This document shows, piece by piece, positions 22,956 through 31,269 of a stretch of 64,000 nt of DNA. The DNA lies in contig JBEKOB010000005.1 of NCBI GenBank assembly GCA_049522195.1, forward strand, positions 1 to 64,000. Direction: 5' to 3'. The notes below the pieces were generated by a model. It saw only the letters and a program-made list of their open reading frames with translations. It ran no database searches and was not told where the DNA came from. Each line of letters opens with the position of its first letter. The stretch's first letter is position 1. This stretch comes from UBA9647 sp049522195 (GTDB lineage: Bacteria > Bacteroidota > Ignavibacteria > UBA10030). Both the position numbers and the translations under genes were made by a program.

Positions 22956-24518
22956 ATGGAAATCTACATCCTTATACCAATGGTCGTTCTGATTTCCGGC
23001 CTGACGTTCTATGCAGGCTGGTATCTGAACACCCGTGCGGGTCAGAACAAGGTCACCAACGCTGAAGAACGCGCGAAACGCATCATTGAAGAAGCCGAAA
23101 AAGACGGAAACACGCTCAAGCGGGAGAAGCTGCTCGAGGCAAAGGACGAGTGGTACAAGCGGAAAAAGGAGTTCGAAAGCGAAGCGCAGTCCAAGAGAAA
23201 CAAGCTCCAAGCCTTCGAAAAGCAACTGATTTCCCGTGAGGAGAATGTCGACCGAAAATTGGATCTGCTGAGCAAGAAAGAAGTGACTCTCCAGGGTCTT
23301 GAAAAGGAGCTTGGAGATAAACGCAAGCGGTTTGATGAGAAGGAGAAGGAACTTACAAGGCTCGTGGGAGAGGAAAACGCCAGGCTGGAGCGGATTTCGG
23401 GCATTACACGGGAGGAAGCAAAGAAACAGCTTGCTGATAACCTCATTGAGACCGTCAAATCCGAGTCGGCACAACTTATGAAGGAGCTCCGTGATAAGGC
23501 CAAAGAAGAGGCCAAGCGGGAAGCGCAAAAGCTCATTGTGCAAGCTATTCAGAGAACCGCTGCGGACCATACAGTCGAAACAACAGTGAGCGTTCTCAAC
23601 CTTGAGAGCGATGAAATGAAGGGACGTATCATCGGTCGAGAGGGGCGGAACATACGAGCTTTTGAGGCCGCTACAGGCGTAGATGTTATAGTAGATGACA
23701 CGCCTGAAGCTGTTATCCTGTCGGGATTTGACCCGTTTCGGCGAGAAGTTGCACGAGTATCTCTGGAACGGCTTATTGCCGATGGTCGTATCCACCCGGC
23801 GAGGATCGAAGAAGTTGTGGAAAAGGTGAAAAAAGAGCTGGAAGAGGAGACCATCCGGACTGGGGAAAACGCCCTTTTGGAGGTCGGATTGCATGGGGCT
23901 CACGCTGAGATCGTCAAGCACATCGGCCGGATGAAATACAGGTCAAGCTACGGCCAGAATCTGCTTCAACACAGCATCGAAGTATCTTTCCTGAGCGGCA
24001 TTTTGGCCGCCGAGTTGAACCTTGATCCGATCCTTGCCAAGAGGGGAGGCTTGCTGCACGATATCGGAAAGACTATCGACAGGAGCGTGGAAGGACCTCA
24101 TGCCCTCCTTGGATACGAACTCTGCAAGAAGTACAATGAACACCCTATCGTCTCTAATGCGGTTGGCTCTCACCATGAGGATATTCCGATGGAGCACCCA
24201 ATTGCTGCTCTGGTCCAGGCTGCGGACGCAATCAGCGGGGCACGACCGGGAGCTCGTCGGGAATCTGTTGAAGGGTACGTAAAGAGGCTCGAGAAACTCG
24301 AATCGATGGCGAAATCATTTAATGGCGTCGTGAACTCATATGCTATTCAAGCCGGGAGAGAAATTCGTGTCATCTGCAATCATGATCTCCTTGATGACGC
24401 GGCGGCAGATCAACTATCACATGAGATTGCCAACAAGATTCAACAGGAGATGGAATATCCGGGCCAGATCAAGGTGACTGTCATAAGGGAATTCCGCTCC
24501 GTAGCGTTTGCGAAGTAG
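22956..24518 (+). CDS. rny: Ribonuclease Y
   Basis: A 520-residue membrane-anchored endoribonuclease that starts mRNA decay. One N-terminal transmembrane helix (IYILIPMVVLISGLTFYAGW) is followed by a long Lys/Glu coiled coil (about 30-200). Next come a KH domain (GRIIGREGRNIRAFEAATG) and an HD domain with the LLHDIGK and GSHHEDIP metal-site motifs. The ending is typical (GQIKVTVIRE). Length is standard. GGAGGAG precedes the ATG. It follows the structured RNA and its T-run. Confidence 0.96.
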   Translation: MEIYILIPMVVLISGLTFYAGWYLNTRAGQNKVTNAEERAKRIIEEAEKDGNTLKREKLLEAKDEWYKRKKEFESEAQSKRNKLQAFEKQLISREENVDRKLDLLSKKEVTLQGLEKELGDKRKRFDEKEKELTRLVGEENARLERISGITREEAKKQLADNLIETVKSESAQLMKELRDKAKEEAKREAQKLIVQAIQRTAADHTVETTVSVLNLESDEMKGRIIGREGRNIRAFEAATGVDVIVDDTPEAVILSGFDPFRREVARVSLERLIADGRIHPARIEEVVEKVKKELEEETIRTGENALLEVGLHGAHAEIVKHIGRMKYRSSYGQNLLQHSIEVSFLSGILAAELNLDPILAKRGGLLHDIGKTIDRSVEGPHALLGYELCKKYNEHPIVSNAVGSHHEDIPMEHPIAALVQAADAISGARPGARRESVEGYVKRLEKLESMAKSFNGVVNSYAIQAGREIRVICNHDLLDDAAADQLSHEIANKIQQEMEYPGQIKVTVIREFRSVAFAK

Positions 24519-24565
24519 CAATTGGCTTCAGCAAGCTTCAATGAACCTGATCTACTGGGGCTTCT

Positions 24566-25186
24566 TTGGTGGCTTATATCCTTCGAATTGGTGTAACCGG
24601 CGGAATCGGAAGCGGGAAATCGCTCGTCTGCTCTATATTTTCCAACCTGGGCGTGCCTGTTCTCTCTGCCGATGACATTGCAAAGGAACTGATGAGAGAT
24701 GATGGTTCGCTGAGCCGGGCGCTCATTTCGTTGCTTGGGCCGTCTACTTACCTCGCCGACGGTGACCTTGATCGTCAGTACGTTGCCTCGAAAATCTTCT
24801 CGAGCTCTGGTTTGGGCCGAAAGGTGAACGCCCTTGTGCATCCTCGGGTTGAGGCCGAAATCGGGAAGCGGTTCGTGAAGTTGGAGAAGGCTGGAAATCG
24901 CCTGGGAATTGTCGAGGCAGCATTGATCTACGAGGCGGGATTTGAAAAGGAACTAGACTACGTCATAGTCGTCGATTCTCCTGAGGCCGATCGGATCCAG
25001 CGCGTCGTGGATCGTGACAAGGTTTCAGCGGACGATGTCCGCAAAAGGATTCAGTCTCAACAGTCGCCGGGTTCGAAGCTCGGAAAAGCTGACTACATTA
25101 TTCGAAATACAGGATCGATCCAGGAACTCGAAGCGTCGGTCCGATTCCTTTTTTCTATCTTACAAAACATCGTAGGGAAACAATGA
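24566..25186 (+). CDS. coaE: Dephospho-CoA kinase
   Basis: A 206-residue P-loop kinase that performs the last step of coenzyme A synthesis. Walker A reads GVTGGIGSGKS (residues 9-19), followed by VLSADDIAKEL with the conserved Asp and by HPRVEAEI. The lid region has VVDRDKVSADDVRKRI. The start is TTG at 24566 or GTG at 24569; both leave the family beginning intact. The end overlaps the aminotransferase start by 4 bp, so the two are co-translated. Confidence 0.93.
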   Translation: MVAYILRIGVTGGIGSGKSLVCSIFSNLGVPVLSADDIAKELMRDDGSLSRALISLLGPSTYLADGDLDRQYVASKIFSSSGLGRKVNALVHPRVEAEIGKRFVKLEKAGNRLGIVEAALIYEAGFEKELDYVIVVDSPEADRIQRVVDRDKVSADDVRKRIQSQQSPGSKLGKADYIIRNTGSIQELEASVRFLFSILQNIVGKQ

Positions 25187-26382
25187 GCGACGAATCAAAC
25201 CTCTTTCAAAAAGAAGACAAATACTTTTTCCACACTTACAAACGATTGGCCCTCGATATCGAGCGTGGAGATGGAGTGTATCTCTATGCCAGAGACGGCA
25301 AGCGTTACCTGGATTTCTTCGGCGGCCTGGCAGTCAACGCTCTTGGTTACAATCATCCACGCGTGAACAAAGCGATCATTGAACAAGTCAACAAGTACAT
25401 ACACCTCTCGAACTACTATGTTCAGGAACCGCAGGTAAAGCTTGCAGAGAGACTCATTCTTGCGTCCGGGTTCAAGCGTGTTTTCTTCGGCAACAGCGGG
25501 ACGGAGGCTGTTGAAGGAGCTATCAAGGTCGCACGCAAATGGGGAAAGGCAAACGGGAAGACACACCTGATCGGCCTGACAAACTCGTTTCACGGCAGGA
25601 CGATGGGAGCGTTGTCACTTACTGAGCGTCAGAAATACCGAGAAGGTTACGAACCATTTCTTCCGAATGTTTGCCATGTCGGTTTCAACGACGTCGCTCA
25701 GCTCAGGGAGACAGTCAACGAACAAACCCTAGGCGTGATCCTGGAGTTTATCCAGGGAGAAGGCGGGATCTTTGTTGTGAGCCCCGAGTTTGCATCTACG
25801 TTGAACGAGCTAAGGCAGAAATACGGATTCCTGATCATCGCCGACGAGATTCAAAGCGGAATGGGCCGCACAGGGAAGTTCTTTGCATTCGGGCACTTCG
25901 GCGTGAGGCCCGACATCGTCGTCATCGCAAAAGCGATCGGCGGCGGGTTGCCCCTCGGAGCATTCCTCGGTGACGACCGTGTTGCCGATGTTCTCACGTA
26001 CGGTGCGCACGGCACAACATTCGGAGGAAACCCTGTCGCTTGCTCCGCAGGTATTGCCGTCCTCGAAGAGGTTCTCGACAAGGGGCTCATGGAAAAAGCA
26101 GGCGAGCTAGGTGAGTACCTCAAGAAAAAGTTCTCGGAGCTGCAAGTGAAATTCCCGACGCTTGTGAAGGAAGTGCGCGGTCTTGGCTGCATGCTCGGGG
26201 TGGAGCTCACACAAGATGGCCAACCCGTGGTTGATGCCTTGCAGGAGCGGGGCATACTGGTCAACTGCACGCATCAAACGGTGTTGCGATTTCTACCGCC
26301 ATATATTGTAACGCAGCAGCATTGTGACACGCTCCTTGACGAGTTCAGCGACGTCCTGAAGGGACTTCAGAAAAAGGCCTGA
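25183..26382 (+). CDS. Class III aminotransferase, ArgD/acetylornithine-type
   Basis: A 399-residue PLP-dependent transaminase. Visible signatures are FFGNSGTEAVEGAIK (phosphate site), SFHGRTMGALSLT, ADEIQSGMGRTG with the Asp that holds the PLP ring nitrogen, and the Schiff-base Lys in VVIAKAIGGGLP. The overall match is to acetylornithine/ornithine/4-aminobutyrate aminotransferases. An ArgD role is likely, but no other arg gene is near, so substrate is unproved. The ATG overlaps the coaE stop (ATGA). Confidence 0.88.
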   Translation: MSDESNLFQKEDKYFFHTYKRLALDIERGDGVYLYARDGKRYLDFFGGLAVNALGYNHPRVNKAIIEQVNKYIHLSNYYVQEPQVKLAERLILASGFKRVFFGNSGTEAVEGAIKVARKWGKANGKTHLIGLTNSFHGRTMGALSLTERQKYREGYEPFLPNVCHVGFNDVAQLRETVNEQTLGVILEFIQGEGGIFVVSPEFASTLNELRQKYGFLIIADEIQSGMGRTGKFFAFGHFGVRPDIVVIAKAIGGGLPLGAFLGDDRVADVLTYGAHGTTFGGNPVACSAGIAVLEEVLDKGLMEKAGELGEYLKKKFSELQVKFPTLVKEVRGLGCMLGVELTQDGQPVVDALQERGILVNCTHQTVLRFLPPYIVTQQHCDTLLDEFSDVLKGLQKKA

Positions 26383-26419
26383 GGCGGATGTCAATTCACT
26401 TTTCGCACGAGTATTCGTT

Positions 26420-27079
26420 ATGAAGATTACACTGCTGATTCTCGCTTGTTGCATCGCCCTGGGGCTTGGCGCTACAGCGCAAGCCCAACAGCCCATGGCG
26501 GTTGGTGTCGCGGTGGGCGCGAACTACAATATGCACAGCGGGGCCGATCTTCCGGCGTCGGTGACTGGAGTCGGTGTCATTATCGGTGGGCAAGCTGACA
26601 TTTCATTCAGCAAGTGGGCAAGTGTTCTCACGACGATCTCGTTCGACAACAGGAACGGGAAATACTCCACGTCGGGTACTGAGTCTGGGTATGATTACTA
26701 TGAAGATGTAGCCGTTACGGTGGCGTACCTCTCAATCGAACCTCTGTTCAAATATGTCATTCCCGATCGGCCGTGGTACGTTGTGACTGGCCCATGTGTG
26801 GGTTTTCCTGTGCAGGGGAAATCTGAGACCATCGTTACGACGCCCGGATTCGCCGTTGACGGCTTTGAATCAACTACCATCAATACGACGATCCAGGATC
26901 TGAAACCCAGAGTTGAATGGAAGATCGGCGGCGGATATTTTATCCCCATTGACAAGAAAACCGTGATCATGATGCGGTTGACGTATGCCCGCGGCTTCAC
27001 TGAGGTTCAGAAGGGAATGGACTGGCACGTGAACTCGATTTCGTTTCTTGCGAGTATTGACTTCACACTCGGACGCTAG
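26420..27079 (+). CDS. Outer-membrane beta-barrel protein, PorT-like
   Basis: A 219-residue exported protein. A signal peptide (MKITLLILACCIALGLGATAQAQ, cut near 23) leads into repeated amphipathic strands ending in aromatic residues. The last strand, ISFLASIDFTLGR, ends the protein as barrels of the OmpA/PorT type do. Such small barrels are numerous in Bacteroidota-Chlorobiota; some belong to gliding or type IX secretion, others are of unknown role. It lies 37 bp after the aminotransferase, and a strong terminator follows. Confidence 0.75.
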   Translation: MKITLLILACCIALGLGATAQAQQPMAVGVAVGANYNMHSGADLPASVTGVGVIIGGQADISFSKWASVLTTISFDNRNGKYSTSGTESGYDYYEDVAVTVAYLSIEPLFKYVIPDRPWYVVTGPCVGFPVQGKSETIVTTPGFAVDGFESTTINTTIQDLKPRVEWKIGGGYFIPIDKKTVIMMRLTYARGFTEVQKGMDWHVNSISFLASIDFTLGR

Positions 27080-27149
27080 CAGATCACCGCATCATGGGTG
27101 GGGACCGAAACTGAGTTGGTGCCAGGAGAGTTGCTCTTCCTCTTTCGTT

Positions 27150-27186
27150 GACCTGACGCACGCAGCAATGTGTCAGGTCGTTTTTT
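27150..27186 (+). terminator. Rho-independent terminator
   Basis: GACCTGAC and GTCAGGTC pair perfectly around a 14-nt loop, followed by G and six T. It ends the coaE-aminotransferase-barrel transcript before the purF promoter. Confidence 0.85.
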
Positions 27187-27204
27187 ATCCAGCTGTATCC
27201 ATCC

Positions 27205-27233
27205 TTGTTTAGAGCTCATTTTTTCCTTACTTT
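27205..27233 (+). promoter_or_regulatory. Promoter of purF, placing the start at the ATG
   Basis: TTGTTT, a 17-bp spacer and TACTTT. The -10 ends seven bases before the purF ATG, so the transcript should begin at or within a base of the start codon. No ribosome binding site is present upstream of that ATG, which fits a leaderless mRNA. Confidence 0.5.
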
Positions 27234-27239
27234 TGAGCC

Positions 27240-28733
27240 ATGACTGAGCACGATCGCCTCGAAGGGAAACCCCGCTGCCATTGCGGCATTTTCGGAATCT
27301 TCAACCACCCGGAAGCCGCTGTCATGACCTACTACGGACTGCACGCCCTTCAGCATCGAGGCCAGGAAGCGACCGGTATCGTTACAAGCGACTTCGACCT
27401 GATCAAGCGCAAGCCGAGATTCTATACGCACAAAGGGGTTGGCTTGGTCGCCGAAGTCTACAAAGATCGAGAAATCCTCAAAGAAGAGCTCAGAGGCCGG
27501 GCTGCTATCGGTCACAATCGCTACTCCACGACCGGAGCATCGGAGAACAAGTTCAACATTCAGCCCCTTGTTGTGAACTATCGCGGGGGTAACCTCGCCC
27601 TCGGGCACAATGGCAACCTGACGAATTTCAATTCCCTGCGTGACAAACTCCAGGCAGAAGGAACAATCTTTCAGTCAACCTCCGACAGCGAGATCATCCT
27701 TCATCTCACCGCGCACAGCAGGCAGGAAAACCAGATTCAGCAGATCAAGGAAGCCCTCGAAACTGTCGAGGGGGCGTACTCGCTTGTGATGCTGACGGAC
27801 ACCAGCCTCATAGCTGCCCGTGATCCGCACGGATTCAGGCCGCTTGCTCTCGGCAGATTGGGAGACTCGTTCGTCGTTGCTTCGGAAACCTGTGCGTTTG
27901 ACATCATCGGTGCAGAATACATTGGCGATGTGGAACCGGGGGAAATTCTGGTCATCGATCAGGAGGGAATCGAGAGCGGTACGCTGAAGTCGTACCACGT
28001 CTCGAAGCCTCCACAGCCGCATCACTGTATCTTCGAGTACATCTACTTCTCGCGACCGGACAGCAAGATCTTTGGAGAAAACGTCGACAAGGTCCGTCGC
28101 AAGCTGGGGAAACTGCTTGCTCAGCAGTCTCCGGTAAAGCCGGACAACGACGAAGATCGCGTTATTGTCATCAGCGTGCCCGATTCGAGCAATACTGCCA
28201 CGCTCGGCTTCGTGAGAGAAGCGAACAAGATTGGTGACGACGTGAAGCTTGAAATCGGACTGATTCGCAGCCACTACGTTGGGCGTACATTTATCATGCC
28301 CGACCAGGAAGGGCGGGAGTTCAAGGTCAAGACGAAGTTCAACACCGTGAAGGGAGTGATCAAGGGGCGCAAAGTTGTCATCGTCGACGACTCGATTGTT
28401 CGGGGCACGACCTCGAAGCAGCTCGTACGCATGATACGGGAGGCGGAGCCGAAGGAAATTCACTTCCGGGTGACCTCTCCGCCGATCAAGTATCCATGTC
28501 ACTACGGAATGGATTTCCCGAGCAAAGCCGAACTCATAGCGAATCGATGTGAAAGCGATGTCGAAAAGATCAGGGAGGAGCTTGGCGTCGACTCGCTTGC
28601 ATACCTGTCGATGGAAAACCTCCTCGATGCTGCCCCGCACGAGAATGGGGCGCACTACTGCACCGCCTGTTTCAGCGGTGTCTATCCCGTTCCTATGGAT
28701 CGTGAAACGACAAAGGACGTCAACGACGCCTGA
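27240..28733 (+). CDS. purF: Amidophosphoribosyltransferase
   Basis: A 497-residue enzyme that makes 5-phosphoribosylamine from PRPP and glutamine, the first step of purine synthesis. The N-terminal class II glutaminase nucleophile is Cys15 (CGIFGIF), so a 14-residue propeptide must be removed, as in the Bacillus type. The C-terminal phosphoribosyltransferase has VVIVDDSIVRGTTS. Cysteines in PHHCIFE, YPCHYGMD and CTACFSG match the four ligands of the Bacillus-type 4Fe-4S cluster. It is the first gene of a purF-pgsA-ftsY-epimerase string with 1-bp overlaps. Confidence 0.96.
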   Translation: MTEHDRLEGKPRCHCGIFGIFNHPEAAVMTYYGLHALQHRGQEATGIVTSDFDLIKRKPRFYTHKGVGLVAEVYKDREILKEELRGRAAIGHNRYSTTGASENKFNIQPLVVNYRGGNLALGHNGNLTNFNSLRDKLQAEGTIFQSTSDSEIILHLTAHSRQENQIQQIKEALETVEGAYSLVMLTDTSLIAARDPHGFRPLALGRLGDSFVVASETCAFDIIGAEYIGDVEPGEILVIDQEGIESGTLKSYHVSKPPQPHHCIFEYIYFSRPDSKIFGENVDKVRRKLGKLLAQQSPVKPDNDEDRVIVISVPDSSNTATLGFVREANKIGDDVKLEIGLIRSHYVGRTFIMPDQEGREFKVKTKFNTVKGVIKGRKVVIVDDSIVRGTTSKQLVRMIREAEPKEIHFRVTSPPIKYPCHYGMDFPSKAELIANRCESDVEKIREELGVDSLAYLSMENLLDAAPHENGAHYCTACFSGVYPVPMDRETTKDVNDA

Positions 28734-29293
28734 TGCTGCAACGAATCTGGACAATCTCCACCCTTTTGAGCTTTAGCCGGATCTTCCTCCTCGCCCCTCT
28801 CGCGTATTTTTTGTTTTCTGCTGTGCCGCACAACCGCGAGTGGGCTGCCGGGGTATTGGTGCTGGCTGGTATTACAGATTTTCTGGACGGCTATCTTGCC
28901 AGGTTGCTCCATCAGGTGACGGACTTCGGCAAGATCATTGACCCGATTGCCGACAAGATCGCGGCTGGCGGAGGGTCGATCATGCTTGTTTGGGTCGGGG
29001 CGATGCCGCTTTGGTTTGTTATTGTCATCGTCGTCCGCGATCTCCTCATCCTCTTCGGAGGAATCTACATCAAGTCGAAGAAGAACATCATCACACAGTC
29101 GAATTGGCCGGGCAAGTTTGCAGTCACCTCCATAGCTCTGGTCATGCTGCTCTCGGCTCTTGCCGTCCCATCGCTGGAAGGGTTCAGACAGGTCGCGATC
29201 TGGGTCAGCGTCTTCCTGATGGCGTTCTCGTTTGTCCTGTATGTGCAGCGGTTATTTGTCGGAAGTCTCTTTGCGAAGAAAGGTGTGAGTTGA
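28733..29293 (+). CDS. pgsA: CDP-diacylglycerol-glycerol-3-phosphate 3-phosphatidyltransferase-like protein
   Basis: A 186-residue integral membrane enzyme of the CDP-alcohol phosphatidyltransferase family, with about five transmembrane helices. The signature D-G-x2-A-R-x8-G-x3-D-x3-D is complete (DGYLARLLHQ to DPIAD). PgsA, which makes phosphatidylglycerol phosphate, is the likeliest member by length and context, though other CDP-alcohol transferases look alike. The ATG overlaps the purF stop by one base, and its own stop overlaps the ftsY start by one base. Confidence 0.8.
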   Translation: MLQRIWTISTLLSFSRIFLLAPLAYFLFSAVPHNREWAAGVLVLAGITDFLDGYLARLLHQVTDFGKIIDPIADKIAAGGGSIMLVWVGAMPLWFVIVIVVRDLLILFGGIYIKSKKNIITQSNWPGKFAVTSIALVMLLSALAVPSLEGFRQVAIWVSVFLMAFSFVLYVQRLFVGSLFAKKGVS

Positions 29294-30246
29294 TGTCGTT
29301 TGGCGATGCATTCAAGAAGCTAAAAGATGGTTTGACGAAGACGAGGGATACCCTCTTCAGCAAGGTGACGACGCTCGTCAGCACGAAAAAGGTCATCGAC
29401 GACGAGATGCTCGACCGGTTGGAGGAGATCCTTATCTCCGGCGATGTCGGATACGAGACAACGGTATTGATTCTCGACAATATCAAGAAGCGTGTGAAAC
29501 AGGAGAAGATCGAGTCATCCGATCACCTGACATCTCTCCTGAAAGATGAAATTGCCCGGGTCCTGCATGTGAACGGCAGCTCGGAAGCAGCGGATCTTGC
29601 TTTGCCTCCAGGTCCGAGGCCCTTTGTTGTCATGGTTGTCGGCGTGAATGGAGTCGGAAAGACGACAACGATCGGCAAGTTGGCGAATGCCTACAAGGAA
29701 AAAGGATACAAGGTCATCGTTGGTGCAGCAGACACCTTCAGGGCTGCGGCGAATGAGCAGCTTGAGATCTGGGCTCAGAGGGCTGGTGTGGAAATCGTCC
29801 GCCAGGCGCACGGCGCAGATCCCGCTGCCGTTGCCTTCGATTCCCTCAGCTCCGCAATCTCACGCAACGCGGACGTCGTTATCATCGATACGGCCGGACG
29901 TCTTCATACGAAGATCAACTTGATGGAGGAACTGAAGAAGATGCGTCGGGTGCTGGACAAGCGGCTTGCGGGTGCCCCGCATGAGGTGCTGCTCGTTCTC
30001 GATGCGACAACCGGTCAGAATGCTCTCCAGCAGGTAAAACAGTTCACGTCCGCTGTAGAAGTCACGGGACTTGTTCTTACCAAGCTCGATGGAACCGCAA
30101 AGGGAGGGATTGTCCTCGCGATCAGTCAGGAATTGAAGGTCCCTGTGAAATTCATCGGCGTCGGTGAGCAGATCGACGACCTGCAGGTCTTTGACCGGCG
30201 TGCGTTTGTCGATGCGCTGTTCGAAGGATTTAACCCGGAAGAGTGA
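29293..30246 (+). CDS. ftsY: Signal recognition particle receptor FtsY
   Basis: A 317-residue SRP GTPase that receives ribosome-SRP complexes at the inner membrane. The start is the ATG at 29293 in TGATG with the pgsA stop. A longer in-frame reading upstream would lie inside pgsA. The short N domain is followed by the G domain: GVNGVGKTTTIGKL (G1), DTFRAAANEQL, DTAGRL (G3) and TKLDGTAKGG (G4). The end (VGEQIDDLQVFDRRAFVDALF) is typical. The acidic A domain of Escherichia coli FtsY is absent, as in many bacteria. Confidence 0.95.
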   Translation: MSFGDAFKKLKDGLTKTRDTLFSKVTTLVSTKKVIDDEMLDRLEEILISGDVGYETTVLILDNIKKRVKQEKIESSDHLTSLLKDEIARVLHVNGSSEAADLALPPGPRPFVVMVVGVNGVGKTTTIGKLANAYKEKGYKVIVGAADTFRAAANEQLEIWAQRAGVEIVRQAHGADPAAVAFDSLSSAISRNADVVIIDTAGRLHTKINLMEELKKMRRVLDKRLAGAPHEVLLVLDATTGQNALQQVKQFTSAVEVTGLVLTKLDGTAKGGIVLAISQELKVPVKFIGVGEQIDDLQVFDRRAFVDALFEGFNPEE

Positions 30247-31262
30247 TGAAACTCTCATTCAAACGATATGATCTCAAGCTCAAGCACACATTCACGATAG
30301 CCCGTGGTGCTCGTGATAGTTCGCCCGTCGTAATCGTCGAGCTCGAGCATGATGGAATCGTAGGCTATGGTGAGGCTGCTCCGTCGGCCCGCTACGGAGA
30401 GTCAGTAGATTCGGTGGCGGCGTTCCTATCGAAAATTGACTGGACCAGATTTGATGATCCCTTTCAGGTGGAATCGATTCTGACGTACGTCGATGGACTG
30501 GCTGACGGTCATACGGCTGCGAAAGCGGCGGTTGATCTTGCTCTGCACGACTGGATGGGGCGCAAAGTAGGGCTGCCGTTATACAAGTATTGGGGACTCG
30601 ACAAACAAAAGACTCCAATGACGTCCTTCACCATTGGGATTGACACGCCGAAAGTCATCGAGCAGAAAGTGCGGGAGGCGGAACAGTATCCGATTCTGAA
30701 AATCAAGCTCGGTGGGGACAACGACGAGGAGATCATTCGCACGATCAGGAAGGTCACAAAGAAAACGCTTCGGGTGGATGCGAATGAAGGATGGAAAGTC
30801 AAAGAGAAGGCAGTCGAAAAGATCAAGTGGTTGGAGCAGGAGGGAGTGGAGTTTGTCGAGCAGCCAATGCCTGCTGCCGACCTGGCTGGCACAGCATGGA
30901 CGCGGGAGAGGGTGAACCTGCCCCTCGTTGCTGATGAGAACTCTCTTCGCCTTCATGATGTTCCAAAGCTGCAGGGAGCCTTCGACGGCATCAATATCAA
31001 GTTGATGAAATGCACGGGATTACGAGAGGCGATGCGGATGATCCACACCGCCAGGGCGTGCGACCTGAAAATCATGGTGGGCTGCATGATTGAAAGCTCG
31101 GTGGCGATTTCCGCCGCCGCTCAATTGTCTCCCTTGATTGACTATGCCGACCTCGACGGGAATGTGTTGATTACCAATGATCCTTTCGACGGCGTGAGAA
31201 GTCTTGATGGGACGATAGCACTTTTGGACCGACCCGGCCTCGGAGTTGAAAAACGAACCTAA
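30246..31262 (+). CDS. L-Ala-D/L-Glu-type dipeptide epimerase (enolase superfamily)
   Basis: A 338-residue member of the muconate lactonising subgroup. Catalytic features are all visible: KIKLG (KxK base), RVDANEGW, FVEQPMP and VADEN as the three metal ligands, and NIKLMK for the opposite Lys. DADLDG near the C-terminus fits dipeptide epimerases, which recycle murein peptides by epimerising L-Ala-D-Glu. Family membership is clear; substrate is inferred. The ATG shares a base with the ftsY stop (TGATG); a GTG three bases earlier is the alternative. Confidence 0.88.
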   Translation: MKLSFKRYDLKLKHTFTIARGARDSSPVVIVELEHDGIVGYGEAAPSARYGESVDSVAAFLSKIDWTRFDDPFQVESILTYVDGLADGHTAAKAAVDLALHDWMGRKVGLPLYKYWGLDKQKTPMTSFTIGIDTPKVIEQKVREAEQYPILKIKLGGDNDEEIIRTIRKVTKKTLRVDANEGWKVKEKAVEKIKWLEQEGVEFVEQPMPAADLAGTAWTRERVNLPLVADENSLRLHDVPKLQGAFDGINIKLMKCTGLREAMRMIHTARACDLKIMVGCMIESSVAISAAAQLSPLIDYADLDGNVLITNDPFDGVRSLDGTIALLDRPGLGVEKRT

Positions 31263-31269
31263 TCTGAGC

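Noticed and set aside
22854..23921. 355-codon open frame on the minus strand
   Set aside because: Antisense to rny and the structured RNA; rich in Leu and Phe as expected from reading Lys/Glu coiled-coil codons backwards.
27675..28754. 359-codon open frame on the minus strand
   Set aside because: Antisense to purF, whose catalytic and iron-sulphur motifs are unmistakable.
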